Shown: one piece after another, positions 18,312 through 27,682 of the stretch
Layout of the letters: every line of letters starts with the position of its first letter
Numbering within the stretch: the first letter of the stretch is position 1
DNA from: DASQZK01 sp963809925
Lineage (GTDB): Bacteria; Bacteroidota; Bacteroidia; Bacteroidales; GCA-2748055
NCBI GenBank assembly: GCA_963809925.1
Contig: CAWELH010000010.1
Location: 186,001 to 250,000 of the forward strand
DNA length: 64,000 nucleotides
Direction of reading: 5' to 3'
Program-made: the position numbers and the translations under genes
Notes under the pieces: generated by a model
What the model saw: the letters and a program-made list of their open reading frames with translations, nothing else
Told to the model about the DNA's origin: nothing
The model's database searches: none

Positions 18312-19478
18312 TCAACCGATTTGTTTGGTCCCGTCACCCACATTGGCAATATAGAAATCAGCCGTGAGTCCGGTCCTTCTTGTGTAATTTTTACCTACCT
18401 CTTCCCTGAAAGTATCCACTGCATCTGATCTTACCAGGCTGACAGTGCATCCGCCAAAGCCTGCACCGGTCATCCTGGAGCCAAGTACTCCGGGGACTTT
18501 CCTTGCTTCTTCAGTTAGTGTGTCAAGCTCTTTACCAGTAACCTCATAATCATCTCGTAGTGAGTCGTGAGACGCATTCATAAGCTGGCCAAAAGATACA
18601 AGGTCATTGTATCTCAATGCCGTAATCGCATCAGTGACACGCTTGTTCTCAGAGATGACATGCTTTGCCCTTTGAAATACTGTTTCGGAACTGATCAGTC
18701 TCTTCAGTTCCATAAATCTGGTATAACTGATCTGGCTGAGATTCTCCAGTTCCTGTTCTTTTCCAAGCATCTCAACAGCTGCCTCGCATTCAGATCTGCG
18801 TTCATTATACTTAGAATCTGACAGCCCCCTTCGTTTATTCGTGTTTGAAATAATGAGACTGTACCCATCCATGACCAGCGGGACAAGCTCATACTCCAGG
18901 GTGGCACAATTCAGAAAAATAGCATGGTTTTCTTTACCCATGGTTACTGCAAACTGATCCATGATACCACAGTTTACGCCAACAAACAGATTTTCCGCCA
19001 TTTGCGAAAGTTTTACAATATCAATCCGGTCCTCCCCGAGGTTGAATATCACATTGAGTGCAAAGGCGGTAACAGTTTCTATCGAAGCTGAAGAAGAAAG
19101 TCCGGCCCCGTTTGGAATTTCACCCGAGAATAAAAAATCAAGACCTTCAAACCGGGCACCTTTTTTCATGAACTGATCGACAACACCCAGAGGATAATTA
19201 TACCAGTGATTGTCATGTTTTATAAGCGGTTCACTTAGGGATACCTGTCCGCGATCTTTGAAATTGGTAGTGGCAAAATTCAGATTGTTTGTCCCGTTTT
19301 TCCGGATGACAAGATAGGTTCCAAAATCGAGGGCACAGGGAAAAACATAGCCGCCGTTGTAATCAGTATGCTCACCGATAAGATTCACCCTACCGGGGGA
19401 AAAAAACACACCAGGAACACTCGCTTTGTTTTCACCAAATATTTCAATAAACCTGTCGAGTAATTCGTTCATTTTCAT
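18312..19478 (-). CDS. galK: Galactokinase
   Basis: 388 residues from the ATG at 19476-19478 (MKMNELLDRF; the inner ATG at 19472 is equally possible). Phosphorylates alpha-D-galactose at C1. GHMP signatures: PGRVNLIGEHTDYNGG (motif 1), PNGAGLSSSASIE (motif 2, ATP loop), and GSRMTGAGFGGC (motif 3). The open frame runs 37 codons further to a TTG at 19587-19589, but that prefix is basic, unlike any galactokinase, and overlaps a -7 promoter element. First gene of the galKT operon. Confidence 0.95.
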   Translation of the reverse strand: MKMNELLDRFIEIFGENKASVPGVFFSPGRVNLIGEHTDYNGGYVFPCALDFGTYLVIRKNGTNNLNFATTNFKDRGQVSLSEPLIKHDNHWYNYPLGVVDQFMKKGARFEGLDFLFSGEIPNGAGLSSSASIETVTAFALNVIFNLGEDRIDIVKLSQMAENLFVGVNCGIMDQFAVTMGKENHAIFLNCATLEYELVPLVMDGYSLIISNTNKRRGLSDSKYNERRSECEAAVEMLGKEQELENLSQISYTRFMELKRLISSETVFQRAKHVISENKRVTDAITALRYNDLVSFGQLMNASHDSLRDDYEVTGKELDTLTEEARKVPGVLGSRMTGAGFGGCTVSLVRSDAVDTFREEVGKNYTRRTGLTADFYIANVGDGTKQIG

Positions 19479-19586
19479 CAGCATTGAATAAATATTGAAG
19501 ATGCATAGTTTAATCTTTCTTCCTGCACGGTTTCTGGCATTTTGAAGTAGGGTAGTCTTTCCCGTGAATCCTGAACGCGAGCGATC

Positions 19587-19594
19587 CAAAAATA
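19587..19594 (-). promoter_or_regulatory. -7 element TATTTTTG for galKT
   Basis: The minus strand reads TATTTTTG, a perfect TAnnTTTG, about 110 bases upstream of the galK ATG. Its position argues against the long galK frame. Confidence 0.4.
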
Positions 19595-19810
19595 GAAAAA
19601 AGCACTAAGAGAACAATTCTAAATAACTTGGAGGCCCTAAATTTAGTGCTAATTTGTAAAAATAATATATCTTTAAAATTCTTTTTTTGCACCATTGTAT
19701 CTCAGGAATAGTTTGATGAAAATTCGTGGCCAGAGTCGCGAAATACTGGTTTTTTCATGCTCGGCAAATACCTGCTCTTTATTCAGGGAAGTGAAACAGC
19801 TTAAATCGTT

Positions 19811-22627
19811 ATGAAGAATAAAACCGTACTTACTCTCATTTTTCTCCTGTCAGTACTTTTGCCGGTGTACGCTCAGCATAAGGTCCCGATGAATCATGGC
19901 ATTTACGATGACTGGAAGACCATTTCACAAGTACTGATTACAGATGACGGTAATTTCGTGTGCTACGAGGTGAAACCCGGTAAAGGTGACGGGTTCTTTT
20001 GTATTTATAATGTGAAAAACGGATCTGCCGATACGATTCAGCGGGCCACAGAGGTTAAAGTGACACCTGGTTCAGGATTTCTTGTCGGGAAAATACTACC
20101 GCCTGCCGGACTTATTCGGGAATTCAAAAAAGAAGAGAAGAAAAAGGATGAGTACCCGAAAGATTCTGTTTTCGTATATAATCTTCATTCCGGTGAGGTA
20201 GTAAAATTTCCCAATGTCCGATCATTTTATGTTCCGGAAAAAGGAAGGGAATGGATAAGTTACTACGGTTATTATGAAAAGAGAGAGAATGTTTCGGATA
20301 AGGACTCTCTAAGGTCGGATCGTACAGAAAATAAATTCAGGAAGCTGCAATCAAAATATAAACTGGCGAATCTTACACTGTATAATCCGGAAAGTAAACA
20401 TTCATTTTCCTACGAAAATATATATGATTACAGCATGTCTGAAGACGGCAGCCTACTGGTCTTTCAGCAACTCGCTAAAGACAGTATTCCGGTCAGTGTG
20501 ACCTATGCAATGATCATTCCCGATGGGTCGCTGAATATAATAAGGGAGGCGAAAGGGTTGACATGGCAAACCGCGACAGATAAGGAGGGTATTTGTACCG
20601 CCTTCATCGCATCAGCGGATACGTCCGAAGACTCTGCTACTTCATTATATTACTGGGAACTGGGAAATCCGAATGCCGTTATTGCTGTAGATTCGATTAC
20701 TCCGTCTTTGTATCCTGGATGGAGTGTAAGCCGAAATGGCCAGCCCTGGTTTTCGGATGACGCGAGCCGACTTTATTTTGGTACTGCACCCCGGCCCCAA
20801 CGGACGGATGAAGATACCCTTCTTGAAGAGGAAAAGCCTCATCTTGATATCTGGTCATGGCAGGATCCTTTGCTTCAGCCACAGCAGAAGAAACGACTGA
20901 ATGAATTGCGGAAAAAGAATTATACTGCGGTGTACTTCATGAAAGAGAAATACATGGTGCAACTGGCAGATAGTATCGTAGAAGATGTTATGATGATGCA
21001 TGGCGGAAATGGGCCCCATGTACTGGGATATGAAAGGGCACCATATATGAGGCAGACTTCATGGGAAGGCATACCCTATAGGAATGCATGGCTGATTAAC
21101 GCGACCGACGGAAGCAGGAAGCAGGTACTGGAAAAGAATGGAAGTACCGTACACCTTTCACCCTTCGGAAAGTACCTGGTATGGTATCAACCTGCAGATA
21201 GCAGCTGGCATTCCTTCGTCATCTCAACCGGAGAGAGGCTGAACATAACAAAGGGTATTAAAGAGAATTTTTATGATGAGGAAAATGACATACCACAATT
21301 GCCCGACAGTTACGGTATGGCTGGCTTTTCTGAAAATGATGAATTTGTAATTCTTTATGATCGCTATGATGCATGGTGCGTAGACCCTTCGGGGTTAACT
21401 ATGCCTTTTTGTCTTTCAAATGGGTACGGCAGAAAGAATAATCTCCGCCTGAGGTATATCAGTCTTGACAAAGATGAGTACTTTCTGGATCTGAAAAAGC
21501 CGTTGTATCTAAGTACGCTGAGTGAGCTAACCATGCAACGCGGAGTGGCCTACCTTTTTCCCGACGGGCATTCATCACCCAGGCTGGTGCTCCAATCCAT
21601 GGAGGCATATACAGGTCTTCAGAGAGCAGGTGACAATCAAACCTATATCTTCCGTAAAGGTAGCTTCAGGCTATACCCCGATATTTATGTGACCGATGAT
21701 AGGTTCAAGGTAAAGACAAGAGTGTCGGAATGCAACCCTCAGGCTGAAAATTACCTTTGGGGCGACGCCAGGCTGGTAAACTGGACCTCGTATACGGGGG
21801 AGAATCTCAAAGGGATCCTTTACACTCCGGAAAACATAGATCCGTCAGCGAAATACCCAATGCTCGTATATTTTTATGAGCGAAATTCAGAGCAATTGTA
21901 CACTCATAAAATTCCATCACCCAGCCGTTCAATCATCAGCATTCCATGGTGCACGAGTAACGGTTACGTCGTTTTTGTACCCGATATTACATACAGGATT
22001 GGTCATCCCGGAAAGAGCGTCTGTGATGCGGTTATTTCAGGAACCAGGGCTATGGCTTCTCAGTTTTCGTATATCGACACAACCAGGCTGGGCCTGCAGG
22101 GGCAGAGCTGGGGCGGATATCAGGTGGCATATATTGTGACAAAGACGAACCTTTTCAGTGCAGCAATGGCGGGAGCTCCGGTAAGCAATATGACCAGTGC
22201 TTACGGAGGGATCAGGTGGGGGACTGGCCTGAGCCGGATGTTCCAGTATGAGCACACACAAAGCCGCCTTGGGGCTACTCTCTGGGAGAAACCGGAATTA
22301 TTTATTGAGAACTCACCGCTCTTCTTTGTTCCTGAGATTCATACTCCGTTGCTTATTATGCACAATGATGCGGATGGATCTGTTCCCTGGTATCAGGGTA
22401 TTGAATTTTTTACCGCATTGCGACGTCTTGACAAACCCGCATGGTTGCTGAGCTATAATGATGAAGACCACAACCTTTCCAAATGGCCCGACCGTGTGGA
22501 TCTGAGCATCAGAATGATGCAGTTTTTTGATCACTACCTTAAAGGTCAGCCACAACCTGCCTGGATGGTACAGGGCCTTCCCGCTGTCAGGAAGGGCCTG
22601 GATTCAGGTTATAAACTTATAAAATAG
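19811..22627 (+). CDS. S9-family (prolyl oligopeptidase-type) serine peptidase, exported
   Basis: 938 residues with a Sec signal peptide (cleavage near PVYAQ-H23). The long N-terminal part is a beta-propeller-like region. The C-terminal alpha/beta hydrolase domain holds the nucleophile Ser766 in LQGQSWGGYQ, the Asp in HNDADGSVPW and the His in DEDHNLSK. Members cut short peptides, often after Pro, in the periplasm. A PAP2 gene follows after 27 bases, so it may be the head of that operon, although the function does not fit the glycan genes downstream. Confidence 0.9.
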   Translation: MKNKTVLTLIFLLSVLLPVYAQHKVPMNHGIYDDWKTISQVLITDDGNFVCYEVKPGKGDGFFCIYNVKNGSADTIQRATEVKVTPGSGFLVGKILPPAGLIREFKKEEKKKDEYPKDSVFVYNLHSGEVVKFPNVRSFYVPEKGREWISYYGYYEKRENVSDKDSLRSDRTENKFRKLQSKYKLANLTLYNPESKHSFSYENIYDYSMSEDGSLLVFQQLAKDSIPVSVTYAMIIPDGSLNIIREAKGLTWQTATDKEGICTAFIASADTSEDSATSLYYWELGNPNAVIAVDSITPSLYPGWSVSRNGQPWFSDDASRLYFGTAPRPQRTDEDTLLEEEKPHLDIWSWQDPLLQPQQKKRLNELRKKNYTAVYFMKEKYMVQLADSIVEDVMMMHGGNGPHVLGYERAPYMRQTSWEGIPYRNAWLINATDGSRKQVLEKNGSTVHLSPFGKYLVWYQPADSSWHSFVISTGERLNITKGIKENFYDEENDIPQLPDSYGMAGFSENDEFVILYDRYDAWCVDPSGLTMPFCLSNGYGRKNNLRLRYISLDKDEYFLDLKKPLYLSTLSELTMQRGVAYLFPDGHSSPRLVLQSMEAYTGLQRAGDNQTYIFRKGSFRLYPDIYVTDDRFKVKTRVSECNPQAENYLWGDARLVNWTSYTGENLKGILYTPENIDPSAKYPMLVYFYERNSEQLYTHKIPSPSRSIISIPWCTSNGYVVFVPDITYRIGHPGKSVCDAVISGTRAMASQFSYIDTTRLGLQGQSWGGYQVAYIVTKTNLFSAAMAGAPVSNMTSAYGGIRWGTGLSRMFQYEHTQSRLGATLWEKPELFIENSPLFFVPEIHTPLLIMHNDADGSVPWYQGIEFFTALRRLDKPAWLLSYNDEDHNLSKWPDRVDLSIRMMQFFDHYLKGQPQPAWMVQGLPAVRKGLDSGYKLIK

Positions 22628-22654
22628 AATATAAATTTCAGACCAACAAAACCA

Positions 22655-23320
22655 GTGGATATAGTTAGCATATTTTCCCGGAACCGAATCATAATTCTGC
22701 TGTTTTACCTTTTTCTAATGACGGGACTGTTATTCCTGTATTTGTATCCAAAACCACAACTTTTCTTTAAACTGACGACATGTCACTCCAATTTTCTGGA
22801 TATATGCATGATAGGGTTTACCTGGCTTGGGAACGGTCTGACTGCAATTATCATTATCATTCTTGTCTTTTTCCGGCGGGTAAGGAATGGATTTTACCTG
22901 TTACTTACCTGGGCAGTTTCAGGTATCCTTGTGCAGCTACTGAAGAATCTGGTTTTTCCAGGTCATCTCCGACCCGTAAAATACCTCGGTGAAATGGGTA
23001 TGTACCTACGGACTATACCTGGCATCCATCTGTATTCCTATCATAGTTTTCCTTCCGGACATACCGCTACTGCATTTGCTATCTGGTTTGGACTGGCGTT
23101 TATCTGCAGGAGTCTGCCTCTTAAAATCACCCTTTTCATACTGGCTGTGCTGGTCGGATATTCAAGGATTTACCTCGGCCAACATTTTCCCGAAGATGTT
23201 CTTGGCGGTGCCGTCCTTGGAGGACTTGCGGTTATGATTTTCACGCGATATGTCAATAACTGGAAGAAAGACTGGCTGGACAGGCCATTGATTTCTTTTT
23301 TCAGAAAAAGTTCAAGATGA
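22655..23320 (+). CDS. PAP2-family membrane phosphatase
   Basis: 221 residues, GTG start at 22655. About six transmembrane helices. The three phosphatase motifs are present: K...GHLRP (near residue 103), SFPSGHTA (near 131), and SRIYLGQHFPEDVLGG (near 168). Family members act on lipid phosphates such as undecaprenyl pyrophosphate or on lipid A. The next gene, an ArnT/PMT-like glycosyltransferase, overlaps by 4 bases (ATGA), so they are translationally coupled. A role in recycling or trimming the polyprenyl carrier used by the following enzymes is inferred. Confidence 0.88.
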   Translation: MDIVSIFSRNRIIILLFYLFLMTGLLFLYLYPKPQLFFKLTTCHSNFLDICMIGFTWLGNGLTAIIIIILVFFRRVRNGFYLLLTWAVSGILVQLLKNLVFPGHLRPVKYLGEMGMYLRTIPGIHLYSYHSFPSGHTATAFAIWFGLAFICRSLPLKITLFILAVLVGYSRIYLGQHFPEDVLGGAVLGGLAVMIFTRYVNNWKKDWLDRPLISFFRKSSR

Positions 23321-24951
23321 GTAATACTGTAAAAGCGTGGAGCATAGCTCTCCTGGCAGGATTGTTCCTGTTTATTCCTTTCCTGGGTTGTGTTCATCTT
23401 TTCGATTGGGACGAGATCAACTTTGCGGAATCCGCCCGGGAAATGATGACTACCGGCGACTACCTTACGGTCAGGATCAATTTTATGCCGTTCTGGGAAA
23501 AACCGCCATTTTTCATCTGGATGCAGGTAGTTTCAATGAAGATGTTTGGCATCAATGAGTTCGCCGCCCGGTTTCCTAATGCCGTATGTGGTATTTTCAC
23601 CCTCATTACGCTGTTCTATACGGGAAGACGCAGCTATAATGATCAATTTGGTTTTCTTTGGATGCTGGTCTATGCCGGAAGCATCCTTCCTTTTTTCTAT
23701 TTCAAATCCGGCATCATCGATCCATGGTTTAACCTGTTTATTTTCCTCGGAATATCCCGTTTAAGCTACTATTTCATTTACGATCGGAAACGCGCTCAGA
23801 ACATCGCATTGTCAGCCTTTTTTATCGGACTTGCGATACTTACGAAGGGCCCAGTGGCAGTACTAATCCTGACATTCGTCTTTATCATTTATCTGATTCA
23901 CCGCAGATTTCGAATCAATGCCACGGTGAGGGATGTTGTAATTTTTTTCGTGGTGATTGTCCTTACCGGAGGGTTATGGTTTATTCTACAGATCCTGAGT
24001 GGGAATTTCGGTATTATACGGGATTTCATTGTTTATCAGATACGGCTTTTTACGACACATGATGCCGGCCACGGCGGGTTTCTCCTTTATCATTTTGTGA
24101 TTCTCCTGGCAGGTGTTTTTCCTGCTTCGGTTCTTGCATTGCCGATGCTGTTTAGAAAAACGGGAGAGACTGAAAGACAACAGGCCTTCGGATATTGGAT
24201 GAAAATCCTTTTTTGGACTGTGCTTATACTTTTTACAATTGTTCAGACCAAGATCGTTCATTACAGCTCTCTTTGTTACTTCCCGCTTACCTTTATAGCA
24301 ACCGTTTTTGTGTGGAAACTGTATAAGGGTGAATACAAATGGCCAAGATGGACAAAGATCCTCCTTGTAGTGATCGCTTCCATTTATGCACTGGCAGTGG
24401 CAGCCCTTCCGGTTATCGGGAAATACAGTCATGAGATCATTGATTCCGGCATTATTAAAGACCCGTTTGCAACAGCCAATCTGATGGCTGTCGTCCGGTG
24501 GTCGTGGTGGGAGATCATACCCGGATTATTATTTCTTGTCTGCACAGTTTATTTCCTGTTTTATAAGAAGAAAATCAACGCTGCAATTCCCGGTCTTTTT
24601 GCCGGTACGATCTTTTTTATTTACTTTACAATAGTATTCATTACACCTAAAATAGAGGGTTACAGTCAAAGGGCTGCTATTGAATTCTATCAGTCGCTCC
24701 AAAACAGGAAAGTATACATAGCTACGCTCGGATTTAAAAGTTACGCTCATCTTTTCTACGCGCAGATGAAACCCTATGAGGATGAAAGAGCCTCGGATAC
24801 GGGTTGGTTACTGAACGGGGAAATAGACCGGCCCGCGTATTTTGTATTTAAAATTCAGCGTAAGGCGAAATATTTGGATGCATATCCACAACTCGAAATT
24901 ATTGCTGAGAAAAATGGTTTTGTATTTGCAATGCGAAAAGAAAACAAATAG
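23317..24951 (+). CDS. Integral membrane glycosyltransferase of the GT39/ArnT type
   Basis: 544 residues with about 11-12 transmembrane helices. The first periplasmic loop has the family's acidic motif (DWDEINFAESAREM) and the KPPFFIWMQ segment. ArnT and PMT proteins take a sugar from polyprenyl-phosphate and place it on lipid A or protein at the outer face of the inner membrane. It sits between a PAP2 phosphatase and a polyprenyl-phosphate-sugar synthase, which supports a lipid-linked donor. The acceptor is unknown. Coupled by overlap to the upstream gene and 5 bases from the downstream one. Confidence 0.88.
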   Translation: MSNTVKAWSIALLAGLFLFIPFLGCVHLFDWDEINFAESAREMMTTGDYLTVRINFMPFWEKPPFFIWMQVVSMKMFGINEFAARFPNAVCGIFTLITLFYTGRRSYNDQFGFLWMLVYAGSILPFFYFKSGIIDPWFNLFIFLGISRLSYYFIYDRKRAQNIALSAFFIGLAILTKGPVAVLILTFVFIIYLIHRRFRINATVRDVVIFFVVIVLTGGLWFILQILSGNFGIIRDFIVYQIRLFTTHDAGHGGFLLYHFVILLAGVFPASVLALPMLFRKTGETERQQAFGYWMKILFWTVLILFTIVQTKIVHYSSLCYFPLTFIATVFVWKLYKGEYKWPRWTKILLVVIASIYALAVAALPVIGKYSHEIIDSGIIKDPFATANLMAVVRWSWWEIIPGLLFLVCTVYFLFYKKKINAAIPGLFAGTIFFIYFTIVFITPKIEGYSQRAAIEFYQSLQNRKVYIATLGFKSYAHLFYAQMKPYEDERASDTGWLLNGEIDRPAYFVFKIQRKAKYLDAYPQLEIIAEKNGFVFAMRKENK

Positions 24952-24956
24952 TAAGA

Positions 24957-25718
24957 ATGATTAAGGGAAAGAAGGTCACCGTTGTGCTTCCGGCTTACAA
25001 TGCAGCCAAAACGTTAAAACAGACATACGAGGAAATCCCTTTTGAAGTGGTCGATGAAGTTGTGTTGGTTGATGATAAAAGTTATGACAATACACTCCTT
25101 GTTGCAAAGGGTTTGGGGATTACACACATTGTCAGTCATGAGCAAAACAAGGGATACGGGGGTAACCAGAAATCGTGTTACAACAAAGCCCTTGAGCTGA
25201 ATTCCGACATAGTGGTAATGTTGCACCCCGATTATCAGTATACACCAAAGCTGATTACCTCTATGTGCCACCTCATCGCCAACGATGTCTTCGAAGTGGT
25301 GCTTGGGTCCAGGATACTTGGAAAAGGGGCGTTAAAGGGCGGAATGCCCTTATACAAGTACGTAGCTAACAGAATTCTGACACTGGTACAGAATATCCTG
25401 ATGAACCAGAAACTTTCTGAATACCATTCAGGGTACAGGGCTTTTTCAGCAAAAGTACTCCGGTCGATCGACTATATGGCGAATTCTGATGATTTCGTGT
25501 TCGACAACCAGATGCTGGCCCAGATTTTTTATGCGGGCTTTGATATTGCAGAAATCACCTGTCCAACAAAATATTTTGAAGAGGCTTCCTCCATTAACCT
25601 TAAACGCAGTTCGGTATACGGTATCGGTGTACTAAAGACATCGCTGGCTTATATGCTCCAGAAGCTTGGGATTGCGAAATTCAGGATTTTCAGGGAGCCT
25701 GAAAATGTATCGTTATAA
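24957..25718 (+). CDS. GT2 glycosyltransferase, dolichol-phosphate-mannose-synthase-like
   Basis: 253 residues, soluble or peripheral. GT-A fold: VVLPAYNAAKTL, the nucleotide-binding EVVLVDDKSYDNT, and the metal-binding acidic site LHPDYQYTP (HPD in place of DAD). The NKGYGGNQKSC segment and the ...RILGKGALKGGMPLYKY region match polyprenyl-phosphate hexosyl transferases. It has no C-terminal membrane domain. Expected to move a sugar from a nucleotide donor to undecaprenyl phosphate, providing the substrate of the upstream ArnT-like enzyme. Confidence 0.85.
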   Translation: MIKGKKVTVVLPAYNAAKTLKQTYEEIPFEVVDEVVLVDDKSYDNTLLVAKGLGITHIVSHEQNKGYGGNQKSCYNKALELNSDIVVMLHPDYQYTPKLITSMCHLIANDVFEVVLGSRILGKGALKGGMPLYKYVANRILTLVQNILMNQKLSEYHSGYRAFSAKVLRSIDYMANSDDFVFDNQMLAQIFYAGFDIAEITCPTKYFEEASSINLKRSSVYGIGVLKTSLAYMLQKLGIAKFRIFREPENVSL

Positions 25719-25729
25719 CCCAGCAGCCC

Positions 25730-26743
25730 GTGATCATTAAAACCGTATCATACCCCAGAGCCGCCTTGATCGGCAACCCTTCCGACGGCTATTTCGGAAA
25801 AACAATCGCCTTCCTGTTTAAGAATTTCAAGGCAGAAGTGATCCTGTATGAATCGCCCGAACTGGAAATTTTGCCTGCCGAATATGATACTGCCGTTTTT
25901 ACGAGTATGAAAGCCCTGGTACATGATGTCCGTCTGTATGGATACTATGGAGGCCTCAGGCTATTAAAGGCAGCGGTGAAACGATTTTATGAATACTGTG
26001 AGCAGAATGAAATCATCCTGATTGACCGAAACTTTACCATCCGTTATAAATCGGATATCCCTTACCGGTTGGGTCTGGCCGGTTCGAGTGCCATTATTAC
26101 AGCCTGTATGAGAGCCCTTATGTCATTTTTCGGTATCGAAATCCCCAAACCCGTTTTGGCGAATCTCGTTCTATCGGTTGAACTCGAAGAACTTAAAATT
26201 TCAGCCGGCTTGCAGGACAGGGTTGCACAGGCATATGAATGTCCGGTATTTATGGATTTTGAAGAAAGTTTTATGAAGCGACAGGGCTTCGGTATTTATA
26301 AAACCCTTGACAGGGAATTGCTCCCCAACCTTTATATTGCGTGGAGAAAGGACCTTTCCGAGGGCTCAGAGGTAACACATAATGATTTTCGCGAACGCTT
26401 CCACTTTAAGGATCGTCGGGTACTTGATGCCATAAGTAAATGGAAGGCACTTACCGATGAGATGTACAGTAGGCTTCTTGCAGGAGATAAGCATGTTGAG
26501 GATCTCATTGACCGCAACTTTGATATTCGGAAGTCTGTGATGAACATCAGCCCGAAAAATCTGAATATGGTTGAAACAGCACGGGCTATAGGAGCCAGTG
26601 CGAAATTTACCGGATCGGGAGGCGCCATCATTGGTACGTACACCGATGATACCATGTATACAAATCTGGAAAAGAGTCTTTCAGAAATTGGTATTGAAAT
26701 CTTAAAGCCGGAGATTGTTTGTAAGGATGTAGAAACTAATTAG
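25730..26743 (+). CDS. GHMP kinase resembling glucuronokinase
   Basis: 337 residues, GTG start at 25730. The N-terminus reads PRAALIGNPSDGYFGKTI, the motif-1 form I know from plant glucuronokinase (GNPSD.YFGRTI). The ATP loop is GLAGSSAIITA, then LQDRVAQAYECPVFMDF and NFDIRR/K...AKFTGSGGA, all in the order and wording of that family and unlike galactokinase or heptose kinase HddA (FAGGGTD). Predicted to phosphorylate D-glucuronate (or a related uronic acid) at C1. One base after its stop begins a GalU-type pyrophosphorylase, which could convert the product to a UDP-sugar. In plants the same two steps form UDP-glucuronate by salvage. The assignment rests on remembered motifs, not an alignment. 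Confidence 0.75.
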   Translation: MIIKTVSYPRAALIGNPSDGYFGKTIAFLFKNFKAEVILYESPELEILPAEYDTAVFTSMKALVHDVRLYGYYGGLRLLKAAVKRFYEYCEQNEIILIDRNFTIRYKSDIPYRLGLAGSSAIITACMRALMSFFGIEIPKPVLANLVLSVELEELKISAGLQDRVAQAYECPVFMDFEESFMKRQGFGIYKTLDRELLPNLYIAWRKDLSEGSEVTHNDFRERFHFKDRRVLDAISKWKALTDEMYSRLLAGDKHVEDLIDRNFDIRKSVMNISPKNLNMVETARAIGASAKFTGSGGAIIGTYTDDTMYTNLEKSLSEIGIEILKPEIVCKDVETN

Positions 26744-26744
26744 T

Positions 26745-27617
26745 ATGATAAAGAAAGCCGTCATTCCGGCCGCAGGATTTGGCACACGTTTCCTACCGGC
26801 CACAAAATCGCAACCAAAGGAGATGCTTCCAATTGTCGATACGCCGACGATACAGCATGTGGTGGAAGAAGCCGTTGCTTCAGGTATCACGGATATCCTC
26901 ATGATTATCGGAAAAGGAAAAAGGGCCATTGAAGAACATTTCGACCGGAACTTTGAACTGGAAATGCAACTTGCTGAAAAAAACAAGGAGGAAGAGCTTC
27001 GTGCTATAAGAAACATTACCGAATTGGCGGATATTCATTTTATCTGGCAAAAGGAGCTGAATGGTTTGGGTGATGCAGTGAAATATGCTAAAAATCACGT
27101 TAACGGAGAACCCTTTGCAGTTCTTCTCGGTGATACACTTATTGAATCAAACATTGCCATTCCGGTAATGAGACAGCTGATTGATATTTACAATGAGTAC
27201 CTTGGACCGGTGGTGGCACTTGAGGAAGTAGATCCCTCACTTGTATCCCGGTATGGCGTGATCGCGGGCCAGGAGATCAAGTCGGATGTATACAAAATCC
27301 ATGATTTCGTTGAAAAACCTGAGGTTGGAGAAGCACCGTCAAACCTTGCCATCGCTTCCCGGTATATCTTTACACCCGAGATTTTCAAATACCTCGACAG
27401 GGTACAACCCGGAAAAAATGGTGAGATACAACTGACGGATGCAATGCACCTTATGGTGAAAGACCGGGAGATGTATGGTCTTCGGTTCGACGGTGTCAGG
27501 CACGATATAGGCAGCAAGCTGGACTTCCTCAAAACAAATGTCATTTATGGCCTTAAACGCGATGACTTTGGGGAAGAATTTAAACAATGGCTGAAGCAAC
27601 TTCTCTCAAAAATGTGA
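26745..27617 (+). CDS. galU: UTP--sugar-1-phosphate uridylyltransferase (GalU type)
   Basis: 290 residues, cytoplasmic. Converts a sugar-1-phosphate and UTP to UDP-sugar and pyrophosphate; glucose-1-P is the usual substrate. Motifs: PAAGFGTRFLPATKSQPKEMLPI (nucleotide loop), FAVLLGDTL, and FVEKPEVGEAPSN with IQLTDAMHLM. It is the last gene of the PAP2-to-galU run and follows the glucuronokinase-like gene by one base, so it may accept glucuronate-1-P as well as or instead of glucose-1-P. The symbol is by family only. Confidence 0.88.
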   Translation: MIKKAVIPAAGFGTRFLPATKSQPKEMLPIVDTPTIQHVVEEAVASGITDILMIIGKGKRAIEEHFDRNFELEMQLAEKNKEEELRAIRNITELADIHFIWQKELNGLGDAVKYAKNHVNGEPFAVLLGDTLIESNIAIPVMRQLIDIYNEYLGPVVALEEVDPSLVSRYGVIAGQEIKSDVYKIHDFVEKPEVGEAPSNLAIASRYIFTPEIFKYLDRVQPGKNGEIQLTDAMHLMVKDREMYGLRFDGVRHDIGSKLDFLKTNVIYGLKRDDFGEEFKQWLKQLLSKM

Positions 27618-27622
27618 TTTAT

Positions 27623-27643
27623 ATTCGCTTTCGAATTTTTTTT
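27623..27643 (+). terminator. Small hairpin with T8 tract after galU
   Basis: ATTCG-CTTT-CGAAT forms a perfect 5-base-pair stem followed directly by eight T. The stem is short, but its place just after the galU stop suits an intrinsic terminator for the operon. Confidence 0.4.
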
Positions 27644-27682
27644 ATGTAATTTTCGACTCATTAATTGTAACCTACTTTAACC

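Noticed and set aside
19479..19589. Long form of galactokinase starting at TTG
   Set aside because: The prefix overlaps a -7 promoter element and has no likeness to GalK.
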